From CAVUCH01 sp963739995 (GTDB taxonomy: Bacteria > Acidobacteriota > Vicinamibacteria > Vicinamibacterales > JAENWD01): a stretch of 64,000 nucleotides of DNA. A model generated the notes under the pieces. The model saw only the letters and a list, made by a program, of their open reading frames with translations, made no database searches and was not told the origin of the DNA. Made by a program: the position numbers and the translations under genes. The number at the start of each line of letters is the position of its first letter. Position 1 is the first letter of the stretch. The stretch spans positions 124,001-188,000 of the forward strand of contig CAVUCH010000013.1 in NCBI GenBank assembly GCA_963739995.1, given 5' to 3'. Of this stretch, positions 38,259-47,027 are shown piece by piece.

Positions 38259-39773
38259 ATGAACACGATCGGGCGGCTGCTGGTGTGCGCGCTGGCGATC
38301 GTTCTGCCGTCGCACGGGATGGCGGAGGGGAGGCAAGCTGATCCGCTTGTCGCGCGGTCAGCCGAGGGCGCGGCGGCGATGCAGGCCCAGCGCTTCGACG
38401 AAGCTGCCACGATTTATGAAGGTCTGGTGACCGAGCGGCCCGCGGACGCCGGCCTCCTGCTGAACCTCGGAATGGCGCGCTACATGGCGGGCCACGCCGA
38501 GCACGCGATCCCGCCGCTGCAGAAGGCCGTCAAGCTGAAGCCGACGCTCGCTCCGGCGGTGCTGTTCCTCGGCGCCTCGCTGCTGGATGTGGGACGAATC
38601 AAGGAGGCGGTCGTGCCCCTGCGAGAAGCGGTCGCTGCAATGCCGAAGAACGCGGAGGCGCGCGAGATGCTCGCGCGGGTAGAACTGGCGCTGGCAGATT
38701 ATCCGGCCGCCGCCACGCATTACCGCGCGCTCACGGCGCTCGACGCTCAGAGCCCCAAGGCGTGGTTCGGGCTGGCGCGCAGTTACCAGGGCATCGCGGA
38801 AGAGGCATTCACGGGGCTGCAGCAGCAGGCGCCCGAATCGCCCATGCTCGAGCTGATTGTCGCTGAGGTCGCTGTGACAGCCGGCAAGTTCCCCGCGGCA
38901 CTCTCGATCTACCGCCGCGTGCTCGCCGGCGGGTCCCCTGTCGGCGGCGTGCATGAAGCCGTCGCGGACTTGTACGAGCGCGCAGGGAAGCCCGAGTGGG
39001 CGGCCGACGAGCTGAAGCGAGCGCCGCCACGCACACCCGCGGCGTGCGCGGGCAAGCGCGCGGAGTGCCTGTTTCTGGACGGCAAGTTTCGCGACGCCCT
39101 GGCCGCTGCGCGCCAGTTGAAATCACCCGTGGGTCTCTATTGGACCATTCGCGCGGCGAATGGCCTGGCGACCGAATCGGTCGCCCGGCTGGAGACGCTG
39201 CCGCCGTCCGTGGAGCTGCATCTGATTCTCGCGGAGATCGCACAAGCGCAGGGTCGCCGCGCGGATGCGGTCACGGCGGTCCGGTCCGCCCTCGCGCTGA
39301 CGCCCGGCGACGCCGCCATAGAGATGGCGCTCGGGGAAGCGCTCGTGCGCGCCAACGATCTGGGAGAAGCCGTGCCGCTGCTCGAACGTCTCGCGCGCGA
39401 GCACCCGGAGAACGGCTCGGTTCTGTTCATGCTCGGCGACGCTCTGTTGCTCTCGCAGCGGATCGATGAGGCGATCGCCGCCCTCGAGCGAGCGGTCAAG
39501 GCAGACCCCCAGGCGCTCGCGCCAAGAGCCTCGCTCGGCCGCGCGTACGTGCAGGCCGGACGCTTCGAGGCGGCACTTCCCCATCTGGAGGCTGCGGCCC
39601 TCGAGGACGAGGACGGCGATGTGCATTACCAGTTGGCGCGGGCCTACCAGGCCCTGCAACGTATCGACGAGGCAAAGCTCGCGATGACGGAATACCAGAA
39701 GCGGCAGGCGCAACACGCACCAGCGGAGCCAGCCGGCGGCGATGCCGAGATGACGCTCACGCCGCCGGATTGA
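38259..39773 (+). CDS. Secreted TPR-repeat protein
   Basis: 504 residues with a signal peptide (LLVCALAIVLPSHGMAEG) and TPR units along the length (AATIYEGLVTERPADAGLLL; AIPPLQKAVKLKPTLAPAV; AIAALERAVKADPQALAPRA). A Cys pair lies in TPAACAGKRAECLFLDG. It faces away from module B and toward the frameshifted CRTAC1 gene, which is convergent, so it is not cotranscribed with it. The ATG overlaps the TGA of a three-codon upstream frame. Likely a periplasmic scaffold. Function unknown; it resembles the TPR proteins that accompany CRTAC1 genes elsewhere in this window, but is a different paralogue. Confidence 0.82.
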   Translation: MNTIGRLLVCALAIVLPSHGMAEGRQADPLVARSAEGAAAMQAQRFDEAATIYEGLVTERPADAGLLLNLGMARYMAGHAEHAIPPLQKAVKLKPTLAPAVLFLGASLLDVGRIKEAVVPLREAVAAMPKNAEAREMLARVELALADYPAAATHYRALTALDAQSPKAWFGLARSYQGIAEEAFTGLQQQAPESPMLELIVAEVAVTAGKFPAALSIYRRVLAGGSPVGGVHEAVADLYERAGKPEWAADELKRAPPRTPAACAGKRAECLFLDGKFRDALAAARQLKSPVGLYWTIRAANGLATESVARLETLPPSVELHLILAEIAQAQGRRADAVTAVRSALALTPGDAAIEMALGEALVRANDLGEAVPLLERLAREHPENGSVLFMLGDALLLSQRIDEAIAALERAVKADPQALAPRASLGRAYVQAGRFEAALPHLEAAALEDEDGDVHYQLARAYQALQRIDEAKLAMTEYQKRQAQHAPAEPAGGDAEMTLTPPD

Positions 39774-39938
39774 CTGCCGAGCGGAACGCCTGCGATCACT
39801 GTTGCGACGGGTGCGGCCAGGCGTACGCGCACCGATTTGCAGTGCGAGCGCTGCGACGGGGTGCGCGTGGAGTGCCGGCCCCATACGGTCAGGTGACAGT
39901 GTGGAGCCGGGACTTCAGTCCCGGCGGCCCCGCGTCCG

Positions 39939-41596
39939 TTACCGCTTCGTCTCAGTTACGGCGAGAACCTGATTGGCCGGCACGTTCTCCAGCATCTGCG
40001 TGGTCCCGCTGGGCCAGCGGATCTCGATGCGATCGACCATCTTTGCGCTTCCCAAGCCGAAGTGGACGCCGTAGTCGCTCGATGAGGCATACCCCACGGC
40101 CGTCGTCATGTGGTTCCACTGGGAACCGGCTCGCACGCGTGCGCCGATGCCTTCACGGGTGCTCGCCGCGCCGATGAGGCGCAGCACGATCCAACCGTTC
40201 GGCACGCTGCTGACGTTGTGCAGCAGCAGCGGCCGTTCCCCCAGCACGCTGATCACCAGATCGAGGCGGCCGTCCTTGTCGAAGTCCCCGACACCGACGC
40301 CGCGGTTCGGGCGGGAGACCGCGAAATCGGGACCCGCCTGCCGTGACACGTCCTCGAACCTGCCGTTGACGTTCCGGAAAACAGTGTTCGGCTGGCGGTA
40401 TGTCGCCGACTCGAACTGCTCGATCCGGTCGTTCGCGTGCGAGTTTGCCGTGACGAGATCCTTGAACCCGTCGTTGTCGAAGTCCGCGAGGGCGTTGCCC
40501 CACCCGCTCAAGCGGATGCTCGCGCCGCCGAGTCCGCTGGCATACGTGACGTCCCGGAAGTACGTGCCGTTGTCGTTCTTGAACAGCGGATACGTTTCGC
40601 CGGTGAGCGCTGTGACCGTGAGATCGGGCCGGCCGTCGTTGTCGTAGTCCCTGAAATCCACGCCCATGCTCGAAATCGGCCGGCCATGCGCCGGCACCGC
40701 GACGCCGGCAAGCAGACCCATCTCTTCGAACGTGCCATCCCCGCGGTTGCGAAACAGGAAGTCTGGAATCGCGTCGTTGGTCACGAACGCGTCGCTGAAT
40801 CCGTCGCCGTCGTAATCCGCAAAGGCGACGCTCATGCCCTTGCCGACGTGCTTGGCAATTTCGGACTTGCCGGACACATCCTCGAAGGTGCCGTCGCCCC
40901 GGTTTCGGTAGAGCGCGTTCGGAAGCCCCTTGTATTGACGGGGATGACAATAGACGCGCAGGTCCCGCGCGCGGTCCCCGCAGAACTTGTTGCCCTCGGG
41001 GGTCCAGTCCACGTAGTTCACCACGAACAGATCCAGCCAGCCGTCGTTGTCGTAGTCGAACCAGCCCGCGGCGACCGACCAGGTGTAGTGCGTCATGCCC
41101 GATTTGGCGGTGACGTCCTCGAACCGGCCGTCGCCCATGTTGCGGAACAGATGGTTGCGCTGCACGCCCGCGACAAACAGGTCGACACGGCCATCATTGT
41201 CGAAATCGCCGGCGGCCGCCCCGGTCGTATAGCCCTCCGCCTTGACCCCCGCCCTCTCGGTCACATCGGTGAACGTCAGGCCGCCGTCGTTGTGAAAGAG
41301 GCGATTCCAGTGGCGGGGGCTTTCCTTGCGCAGCGACGGTATGGAGGCGCCATTGGTGAAGTAGATGTCGGGCAGGCCGTCGCCATCATAGTCAAACACG
41401 GCCACCCCACCCGCCATCGTCTCCACCATGTTCTTCTCGGGTGTGGCGTGCTGGTCGAGCGTGAAGGTGAGCCCGACTGCGCAGAGACGTTGTCGAAGCG
41501 GATGGAACCGGGCTCAGGCGCTTGTGTGTGGCCGTGGGCCGAGCCGATGACGTGAGCGATCACCGCGAGCGAGGCCGCCACGGAGATGCGGGTCAA
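39939..41596 (-). pseudogene. CRTAC1-family protein with one frameshift near the N-terminus
   Basis: The main frame (from 41429) starts mid-domain at MVETMAGGVAVFDYDGDGLPD and runs through FG-GAP/VCBS blades to an ASPIC/UnbV domain (IGARVRAGSQWNHMTTAVGY, then DYGVHFGLG). The missing N-terminus is in another frame: a signal peptide (ISVAASLAVIAHVIGSAHG), then IRFDNVSAQSG. After a one-base deletion near 41473 it continues as LTFTLDQHATPEKN into the main frame. Joined, this gives about 550 residues. The likely start is TTG at 41596 (LTRISVAA). Either the gene is recently inactivated or the base is a sequence error; the rest of the domain shows no damage. It has no TPR partner in the same operon. 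Confidence 0.8.
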
Positions 41597-41715
41597 CAGG
41601 CCGCCAACCTCGACAGGAGCATCAGTCCACTGTGCCACAGGGCTCACAGGCCGCAAAGCGGTGGAGAGGGGTGTCGTGGGGCAACCCGCAGCCGGCGTGC
41701 ACAACACGGGTGTGC

Positions 41716-41786
41716 CATTCTGCATTGTGCATTGTGCATCGCACGTCGCGCATCGTGCATCGTGCATTGCGCATTGCGCATTTCGT
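41716..41786. repeat. Period-7 repeat arm, TGCATTG family (single arm)
   Basis: Heptamers TGCATTG, TGCATTG, TGCATCG ... TGCATCG, TGCATTG, CGCATTG run for about 70 bp. I saw no matching CAATGCA arm nearby. It ends about 15 bp before the -10-like box of the large PIG-L gene. Confidence 0.75.
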
Positions 41787-41801
41787 GCCTCCACACCCCA
41801 G

Positions 41802-41807
41802 TACAAT
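41802..41807 (+). promoter_or_regulatory. -10-like hexamer 7 nt before ATG (leaderless type)
   Basis: TACAAT, seven bases, then the ATG at 41815. It is a near-consensus -10 box. The repeat arm occupies the position where a -35 box would be. Confidence 0.55.
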
Positions 41808-41814
41808 CCCGCTC

Positions 41815-44532
41815 ATGCCAGCATCCGCCAGGGGCGTCCGTGCAATCACCTGTGCCGCTCTTGCCGCCTCCGTATCCTTCTTAGCTCAAGGCCAGACAGT
41901 GTCCGAGGGTCGAGATCCACTGGATCGCACCGCGAGCCGCACCTGGGAGCGCCTGGTCAAGCTCCGCACCACCGCCAGCCTTCTCCACACGACGGCTCAT
42001 CCCGACGATGAACAGGGCGCGATGCTGGCGCGGGTCGGGCGACACGATGGCGCCAGGACCGCTCTGCTGACCCTGAACCGCGGCGAAGCCGGCGACAATG
42101 CGCTTGGCCCCGAGCTGTTCGACGGCCTTGGTCTTATTCGGACCGCCGAGCTCGAGCTGGCGGGGCGCTACTACGGACTGGACGAGCAGTACTTCACCGC
42201 CGTTGCAGACTACGGCTTCTCGAAACGGCTCGACGAAGCGCTCGAGCACTGGAACCGCGCCGACGTGTTGCGCGATATGGTGCGGATCATCCGCCGCTCC
42301 CGTCCGCTCGTGGTGGTCTCGCGGTGGCAGGGGAACGAGCGCGATGGGCACGGGCAGCACCAGGCGGCGGGCGCACTCACGCCCGACGCGGTGCGGCTGG
42401 CGGGCGACGCAGCCGCCTATCCGGACCTGTACGCGGAAGGCCTTCGGCCGTGGATCGTGCGGAAGCTTTACGTTGGGGGCCTGCGGGAGACGGACACGTG
42501 GAACGTGCGCCTGGATACCCGCGTGCACGATCCCGTCCTCGGCGGCTCGTACAGCTTCATCGGGCGACTTGGATTGGCCCTCCAGCGTTCGCAGTCGCAG
42601 GGCCGAGTGGACCCGTATGCGGAAGGCCAGCCGTTGTTCTACCGCCGTGTGCAGCCCGGCACAGCGTCGGGACAGGAAGAGGGCTTCTTCGATGGGCTCG
42701 ACGTGTCCATGCCCGGGGTGTATCAGTTGTTCGGCGCAGCCGCCCCTGCCGGGCACGTGGGCCGCCTCGAAGCGATCGCCGGCGCGGTAGACACCGCGAT
42801 GAGGGCGTTTACGATCGCGGACCCCTCCGCGTCGGCCGCGCCACTCGGGCGCGGGCTCCTGGCAGTGCGCCAGCTCGCGACGGACACAAGGGACCCTGAC
42901 GTGCGCGCCGTGCTCGACATCAAGGCTCGCCAGTTCGAGGACGCGCTCGCGTCGGCCGCGGGTCTGTCGCTGGCGGCGATGGCGGAGCCGCCGGGCCCAT
43001 CCGACGACACGCCGGTGAACCCGTTCGCACCGCCATCAATACTCGGGGCGGTTACGCCGGGGCAGCACATCGCAGTTCGCGTGGTCGCGGGGAACGGCGG
43101 TGTGGGGGACGTAGTGGTCACCCGTCTGGCGGTGACCCATCCCGGCGGCACGCTCATGACCGACGTGCCCCGCGAGGTCGCGGCACTGCGCTCGGCAGAG
43201 CAGCGGTCGCATGTCTTCGTGCTCGCCATCCCCGCGGAGGCACCACCCACACGGCCGTACTTCACACGGGCGTCTCCCGAAGAGGGGCGGTTCACGCTGC
43301 TCGATTCGGCGCTGGCCGGCCGACCGGCGACGCCGCCGCCGCTGGCAGCTTCTGCCGACGTGGAGATTGCCGGCGTGCCGGTCACACGACGCGTGGCGGT
43401 GATGCGGCGCGAGGCGAACCTGCCGTTCGGATACGAGCACTATCCACTGGAGATCCTGCCTCCTGTGAGCGTGTCGCTCTTGCCGCACTCCAGGATGCTC
43501 ATGCGGAGCTCAGGTGACGCAGTGTCGATCGAGGCGACCGTCACGAGCCATGCAATGGAGCCGGTCGAGGGCTCGGTCGCACTCGGTATTCCCGATCGCT
43601 GGACGTCGGTTCCCCAGCGGCAGATGATCTCGCTGGCAGGACCCGGTGCAGCAGTGCGGGTAGCCTTCCTGCTGCGCCCGCCCGCGCTCGACGCCGAGGC
43701 GCATACGATCACTGCGGCCGTCACCGTCGGTGGACGCGTGTACACGAGCGATGTCGCCGCCATCCGCCACCGCGACCTGCCGGTGCAGTATCTCTATCGC
43801 GAAGCGAGAAGCACGGTCCGCGGAGTAGACGTGACGGTTCGCCCGGGACTGAAGGTGGGGTACCTGATGGGCGTTGGCGACGAAGTGCCCGCGGCGATCG
43901 CACAGCTCGGAGCGGAGGTGCAGTTGCTGCGTGAGTCCGACCTCGCCAGCGGCGATCTGACGCGCTTTGACACCATCGTCACCGGCACCCGCGCCTACGC
44001 GGTGCGCTCGGACCTGCGGACACACAACACCAGGCTGCTCGAGTACGTAGGGGCGGGGGGCAACCTGGTCGTCCTCTACAACACGCCAGAGTTCACACCC
44101 GGAACGCAGGCGCCCTTCCCCGCCTCGCTGCCGCACGATGCCGAAGAGGTGTGCGAGGAGCAGGCCTCCGTGGACATCCTCGCGCCCGGTCACCCGCTGC
44201 TCTCAGCGCCGAACCGGATCGGCCCTGCCGATTTCGACGGCTGGATCGAACAGCGCGGCTCCAAGTTCTTCGCGAGCTGGGATGCGCGCTACACGCCGCT
44301 GCTGTCCACGCACGATCGCGGACAGCCGCCGCAGCGCGGCGGCATGCTGCACGCCACCTACGGCAAGGGGCACTACACGTACATGGCCTACGCACTGCAC
44401 CGCCAGTTACCGGCGGGCGTCCCGGGGGCTTACAGACTGCTGGCTAATCTGATCGCGGGAGGACGCGGGGACAGGGCTGAAATAAAAATGAAAATGGAAA
44501 ATGAAAAAATGAAAAATCAAAAATCGCAATAG
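41815..44532 (+). CDS. Large secreted PIG-L/LmbE-family protein
   Basis: 905 residues with a signal peptide (ITCAALAASVSFLAQGQT). The N-terminal PIG-L domain has the motif TTAHPDDEQG and continues through NRGEAGDNALG and SRWQGNERDGHGQH. A central beta-rich region (about 470-690) looks like Ig/NPCBM-type sandwich domains. The C-terminal part (LKVGYLMGVGDEVPAAIAQLG, then DTIVTGTRAYAV) resembles a glutamine-amidotransferase-like fold. Long PIG-L proteins of this design are common in Bacteroidota and Acidobacteriota and probably deacetylate external amino sugars. The last ~18 residues (EIKMKMENEKMKNQKSQ) are encoded by an A-rich period-7 repeat arm and are unlikely to belong to the ancestral protein, which probably ended near GGRGDRA. 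Confidence 0.8.
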   Translation: MPASARGVRAITCAALAASVSFLAQGQTVSEGRDPLDRTASRTWERLVKLRTTASLLHTTAHPDDEQGAMLARVGRHDGARTALLTLNRGEAGDNALGPELFDGLGLIRTAELELAGRYYGLDEQYFTAVADYGFSKRLDEALEHWNRADVLRDMVRIIRRSRPLVVVSRWQGNERDGHGQHQAAGALTPDAVRLAGDAAAYPDLYAEGLRPWIVRKLYVGGLRETDTWNVRLDTRVHDPVLGGSYSFIGRLGLALQRSQSQGRVDPYAEGQPLFYRRVQPGTASGQEEGFFDGLDVSMPGVYQLFGAAAPAGHVGRLEAIAGAVDTAMRAFTIADPSASAAPLGRGLLAVRQLATDTRDPDVRAVLDIKARQFEDALASAAGLSLAAMAEPPGPSDDTPVNPFAPPSILGAVTPGQHIAVRVVAGNGGVGDVVVTRLAVTHPGGTLMTDVPREVAALRSAEQRSHVFVLAIPAEAPPTRPYFTRASPEEGRFTLLDSALAGRPATPPPLAASADVEIAGVPVTRRVAVMRREANLPFGYEHYPLEILPPVSVSLLPHSRMLMRSSGDAVSIEATVTSHAMEPVEGSVALGIPDRWTSVPQRQMISLAGPGAAVRVAFLLRPPALDAEAHTITAAVTVGGRVYTSDVAAIRHRDLPVQYLYREARSTVRGVDVTVRPGLKVGYLMGVGDEVPAAIAQLGAEVQLLRESDLASGDLTRFDTIVTGTRAYAVRSDLRTHNTRLLEYVGAGGNLVVLYNTPEFTPGTQAPFPASLPHDAEEVCEEQASVDILAPGHPLLSAPNRIGPADFDGWIEQRGSKFFASWDARYTPLLSTHDRGQPPQRGGMLHATYGKGHYTYMAYALHRQLPAGVPGAYRLLANLIAGGRGDRAEIKMKMENEKMKNQKSQ

Positions 44533-44580
44533 CACATTCTGCGTTTTACATTCTGCATTTTGCATTTTGCGTTTGCATTC
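44480..44580. repeat. Period-7 inverted-arm element, AAAATGA/GCATTTT family, overlapping a gene end
   Basis: The left arm (44480-44526) is A-rich heptamers (AAAAATG, AAAATGG, AAAATGA, AAAAATC). The right arm (44534-44580) is CATTCTG, CATTTTG, CATTTTG and related units. The loop is under 10 bp. The left arm forms the last codons of the PIG-L gene. This is by far the most AT-rich spot in the window. Confidence 0.8.
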
Positions 44581-44600
44581 CGCCGCATGCATGCCGGACC

Positions 44601-45308
44601 TCATCGTCGCCGCCGCGCCGGCTTGGGAGGCGGCGGAGGCGCGGCCTTGTATTCGACCACCACCTGGCTGATCACGGCCACCGGGCGGCCGGGAGCGGTG
44701 TAGAGCGCGTCGCCGTCGAGGCGTGAGGTGGCCAGCTTCTCGCCGAGGATGCTCACGCGGTCGACGTCCGCGGGAATGTCGATCGCAATCGACTCGATGC
44801 CCGTGGGCGCGACCGCCTTCACGCCGGCCGTGCCGGTCGCGGTGATCCGATCGAACAGGTCCGCTTCCTTCCGGAACTCACTCTGGATGACCGCCCGCAT
44901 CAGGAGCGTGTTCTCCATCGTCAACACGCCGACGGTGGCGGTGTACCGCGTGTAGGCGCGGCCCGCCTTCTCCTGTTCCGCCGAGTAGGTGTGGCGATTG
45001 TGCAGATCGAAGTACAACGTGGCCGGCCCGGTGTGCTTCGGAAGCTGCACAATGATGCCGCCGCTGGCTTCGCGGCCCGAGAGCACGTCGCAGAAGGTGC
45101 GCCCCGTGCGCACGCCGCTGCCGAGAGACGCGCTGCACGAGATGTTTGCGGGCTCCGTGCGGAGGATTTCCCGGGGCTTGGGTTTGGCGGCTGGCCGGCG
45201 GGCCTGCGCGAAGCTCGGCGCTGCCGGCACCACGAGCATCAACCACGCAAGGGCCAGGGCCAGACGCCGATCAGTTGGCCGCGAGCAGACCGTGACCCGG
45301 CGGGCCAT
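44601..45308 (-). CDS. Secreted hypothetical protein, coupled to folE
   Basis: 235 residues with a signal peptide (LALALAWLMLVVPAAPSFA). The mature part is predicted mostly beta (GGIIVQLPKHTGPATLYFDL; YTRYTATVGVLTMENTLLM) and ends in a Pro-rich, Arg-rich tail (APPPPPKPARRRR). I do not recognise a family. The start ATG overlaps the folE stop as TGATG, so it is translationally coupled to folE. A longer frame extends back to 45701 inside folE but is only its shadow. No enzymatic motif is visible; the single Cys pair (SCSASLG, TFCDVL) could form a disulfide. Confidence 0.7.
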   Translation of the reverse strand: MARRVTVCSRPTDRRLALALAWLMLVVPAAPSFAQARRPAAKPKPREILRTEPANISCSASLGSGVRTGRTFCDVLSGREASGGIIVQLPKHTGPATLYFDLHNRHTYSAEQEKAGRAYTRYTATVGVLTMENTLLMRAVIQSEFRKEADLFDRITATGTAGVKAVAPTGIESIAIDIPADVDRVSILGEKLATSRLDGDALYTAPGRPVAVISQVVVEYKAAPPPPPKPARRRR

Positions 45309-45910
45309 CAGTCTGATACACACGAGAGGCTCGGCGCGAGGGCGTCCGCGGACGAAGGCGGCATCTGCCGGTGCTTGATCAGGGCAAGGAACTCGTTGCG
45401 GGTGCGGGCGTTGTTGCGAAAGGCGCCGAGCATGGCGCTGGTGAGGGCGAACGAGTTCTGCTTCTCCACGCCGCGCATCGACATGCACAGGTGCGTGCCT
45501 TCCATCACCACGGCCACACCGAGCGGATCGATCTTGTCGTGCAGCACTTCGGCGATCTGGTGCGTCAGACGTTCCTGCACCTGCAACCGCCGGGCGAACA
45601 CGTCGACCAGACGCGGGATCTTGCTCAACCCGATCACCCTGTGCTGCGGAATGTAGGCGATGTGGCACTTGCCGAAGAACGGCAGCAGATGGTGCTCGCA
45701 CAGGCTGTAGAAGTCGATGTCCTTGACGATCACCATCTCGCTGTAGTCGACGGTGAACAACGCATCGTTGATCACCGCGTCCACGTCCGCCGCGTAGCCG
45801 CTCGTCAGGAACCGGAGCGCCTTCTCGACCCGGGTCGGCGTCGCCAGCAGCCCCTCCCGGGAGGGATCCTCCCCCAGCTCGCGAAGCAACTGCGTGATCA
45901 GCTCCTGCAT
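45308..45910 (-). CDS. folE: GTP cyclohydrolase I
   Basis: 200 residues, normal length. It converts GTP to 7,8-dihydroneopterin triphosphate, the first step of folate/tetrahydropterin synthesis, in the cytoplasm. The zinc ligands are visible in DFYSLCEHHLLPFFGKCHIAY (Cys and His) and GTHLCMSMRG (second Cys). The GTP-site segments GLSKIPRLVDVFARRLQVQE and GVEKQNSFALTSAMLG are present. The start at 45910 is preferred to the GTG at 45925 because TACAAT lies 6 nt before the ATG and the GTG would overlap that box. It is followed directly by a secreted hypothetical gene. Confidence 0.95.
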   Translation of the reverse strand: MQELITQLLRELGEDPSREGLLATPTRVEKALRFLTSGYAADVDAVINDALFTVDYSEMVIVKDIDFYSLCEHHLLPFFGKCHIAYIPQHRVIGLSKIPRLVDVFARRLQVQERLTHQIAEVLHDKIDPLGVAVVMEGTHLCMSMRGVEKQNSFALTSAMLGAFRNNARTRNEFLALIKHRQMPPSSADALAPSLSCVSD

Positions 45911-45916
45911 GCCGAT

Positions 45917-45922
45917 ATTGTA
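45917..45922 (-). promoter_or_regulatory. -10-like hexamer 6 nt before ATG of folE (leaderless type)
   Basis: On the minus strand TACAAT, then ATCGGC, then ATG. The hexamer is identical to the one before the large PIG-L gene and sits at nearly the same distance. Confidence 0.5.
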
Positions 45923-46000
45923 CACAGCGGGTGCGGAGATCGACGATTGCGGGCTGCCGGCGTCATCGTCACTCGCCCTTCGTGAATCGTGCGTTGTGCG

Positions 46001-46852
46001 CTACACGTAGTCGTAGAACCCCTTCCCCACCTTCTTCCCCACCCTGCCCGCCAGCACCATCCGCTTCAGCAGCGGCGGCGGCGCGTAGGCGGGCTCGCGG
46101 AACTCCTCGAACATGATGTTCGCGATGTAGTAAGTGGTGTCGAGACCGACGAAATCGAGCAGCGTGAACGGGCCCATCGGGTAGCCGCACCCGAGCTTCA
46201 TTCCCTTGTCGATGTCGTCGAGCGTGCCGAGGCCGTTCTCGTACGCGCGGATTGCGTCGAGCAGGTACGGCACGAGCAGCCGGTTCACGATGAACCCGGG
46301 ACGGTCGGGCGCGGTGATCGGCTCCTTCCCCAGCGACTGCGCGAACGCGAAGAGCGCCAGGTACGTGGGCTCGGCCGTGCTCAGGCCCCTGATGACCTCG
46401 ACGAGCTTCATCAGCGGCACCGGATTGAAGAAGTGCAGCCCCCCGAACCGATCCGGCCTGGTCGTGGCCGCCGCCAGCTCTGTGATGCACAGCGACGAGG
46501 TGTTCGACACGATCAGCGTGTTCGGTCCCACCACCGCCTCCACCGCGGCGTACGCCTGCCGCTTGGCCTCCAGGTTCTCGACGATCGCCTCGATGACCAG
46601 GTCGCAACCCGCGAGCGCGTCGACGGCCGTCGTGCCGGACAGATTCGCCCACGTCGAGTCGCGGGTCTCGGCGGTGACCTTTCCCTTCTGCACCCCCTCA
46701 TCGAGGAAGCGGCGCACCCGCCCGAGGCCCTTGTCGAGAACCGCCTGATCCACCTCCCGAACGATGGTGCGGTACCCGCTCTGCGCGCAGACCTGCGCGA
46801 TTCCGGCTCCCATGAGTCCGCAGCCGAGAACACCGACGGATTGAATGGGCAT
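46001..46852 (-). CDS. 3-hydroxyacyl-CoA (3-hydroxybutyryl-CoA) dehydrogenase
   Basis: 283 residues, the usual length for a stand-alone enzyme. The NAD-binding Rossmann motif GVLGCGLMGAGIAQ opens the protein. The catalytic region shows SNTSSLCITELA and GLHFFNPVPLMKLVEV (active-site His), and the C-terminal helical domain shows RPGFIVNRLLVPYLLDA and GYPMGPFTLLDFVGLD. It oxidises or reduces 3-hydroxyacyl-CoA/acetoacetyl-CoA in short-chain fatty-acid or PHB-type metabolism. It lies downstream of a thiolase on the same strand, but a 128-bp hairpin repeat and a GGCTCCA arm occupy the 175-bp gap, which could separate their expression. Confidence 0.92.
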   Translation of the reverse strand: MPIQSVGVLGCGLMGAGIAQVCAQSGYRTIVREVDQAVLDKGLGRVRRFLDEGVQKGKVTAETRDSTWANLSGTTAVDALAGCDLVIEAIVENLEAKRQAYAAVEAVVGPNTLIVSNTSSLCITELAAATTRPDRFGGLHFFNPVPLMKLVEVIRGLSTAEPTYLALFAFAQSLGKEPITAPDRPGFIVNRLLVPYLLDAIRAYENGLGTLDDIDKGMKLGCGYPMGPFTLLDFVGLDTTYYIANIMFEEFREPAYAPPPLLKRMVLAGRVGKKVGKGFYDYV

Positions 46853-46855
46853 GAA

Positions 46856-46885
46856 CAGGCTCCAGACTCCAGGCTGCAGGCTCCC
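46856..46885. repeat. Period-7 repeat arm, GGCTCCA family
   Basis: AGGCTCC, AGACTCC, AGGCTGC, AGGCTCC in 7-bp steps, starting 3 bp upstream of the dehydrogenase start codon. It leaves no room for a Shine-Dalgarno site of normal sequence. Confidence 0.7.
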
Positions 46886-46892
46886 GACCCGA

Positions 46893-47019
46893 CAAGGCTA
46901 AAGGCCAAGGGCCAAAGGTAAAAGGCACAAGGCAAAAGGCAGAAGGCAGAAGGCGAAGGGCCTTGACCTTTGGCCTTTGACCTTTGGCCCTTAGCCCTTG
47001 GCCCTTGGCCTTTAGCCTT
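46893..47019. repeat. Period-7 long hairpin, GGCNAAA family
   Basis: The left arm (46893-46961) runs AAGGCTA, AAGGCCA, AGGGCCA, AAGGTAA, AAGGCAC, AAGGCAA, AAGGCAG, AAGGCAG, AAGGCGA. The right arm (46961-47019) is its imperfect complement (CCTTTGG, CCTTTGA, CCCTTAG, CCTTTAG). There is almost no loop. It would form a stem of roughly 60 bp with mismatches in DNA cruciform or in RNA. Confidence 0.85.
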
Positions 47020-47027
47020 CGTGCATT

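Noticed and set aside
38251..38262. Three-codon frame ATG-GAA-GGA-TGA before the TPR gene as a regulatory peptide
   Set aside because: Too short to support; GGAAGGA is equally well explained as the ribosome-binding site of the TPR gene.
45308..45701. N-terminal extension of the folE-coupled hypothetical back to 45701
   Set aside because: That part is an out-of-frame reading of folE; the signal peptide begins right after the ATG at 45308.
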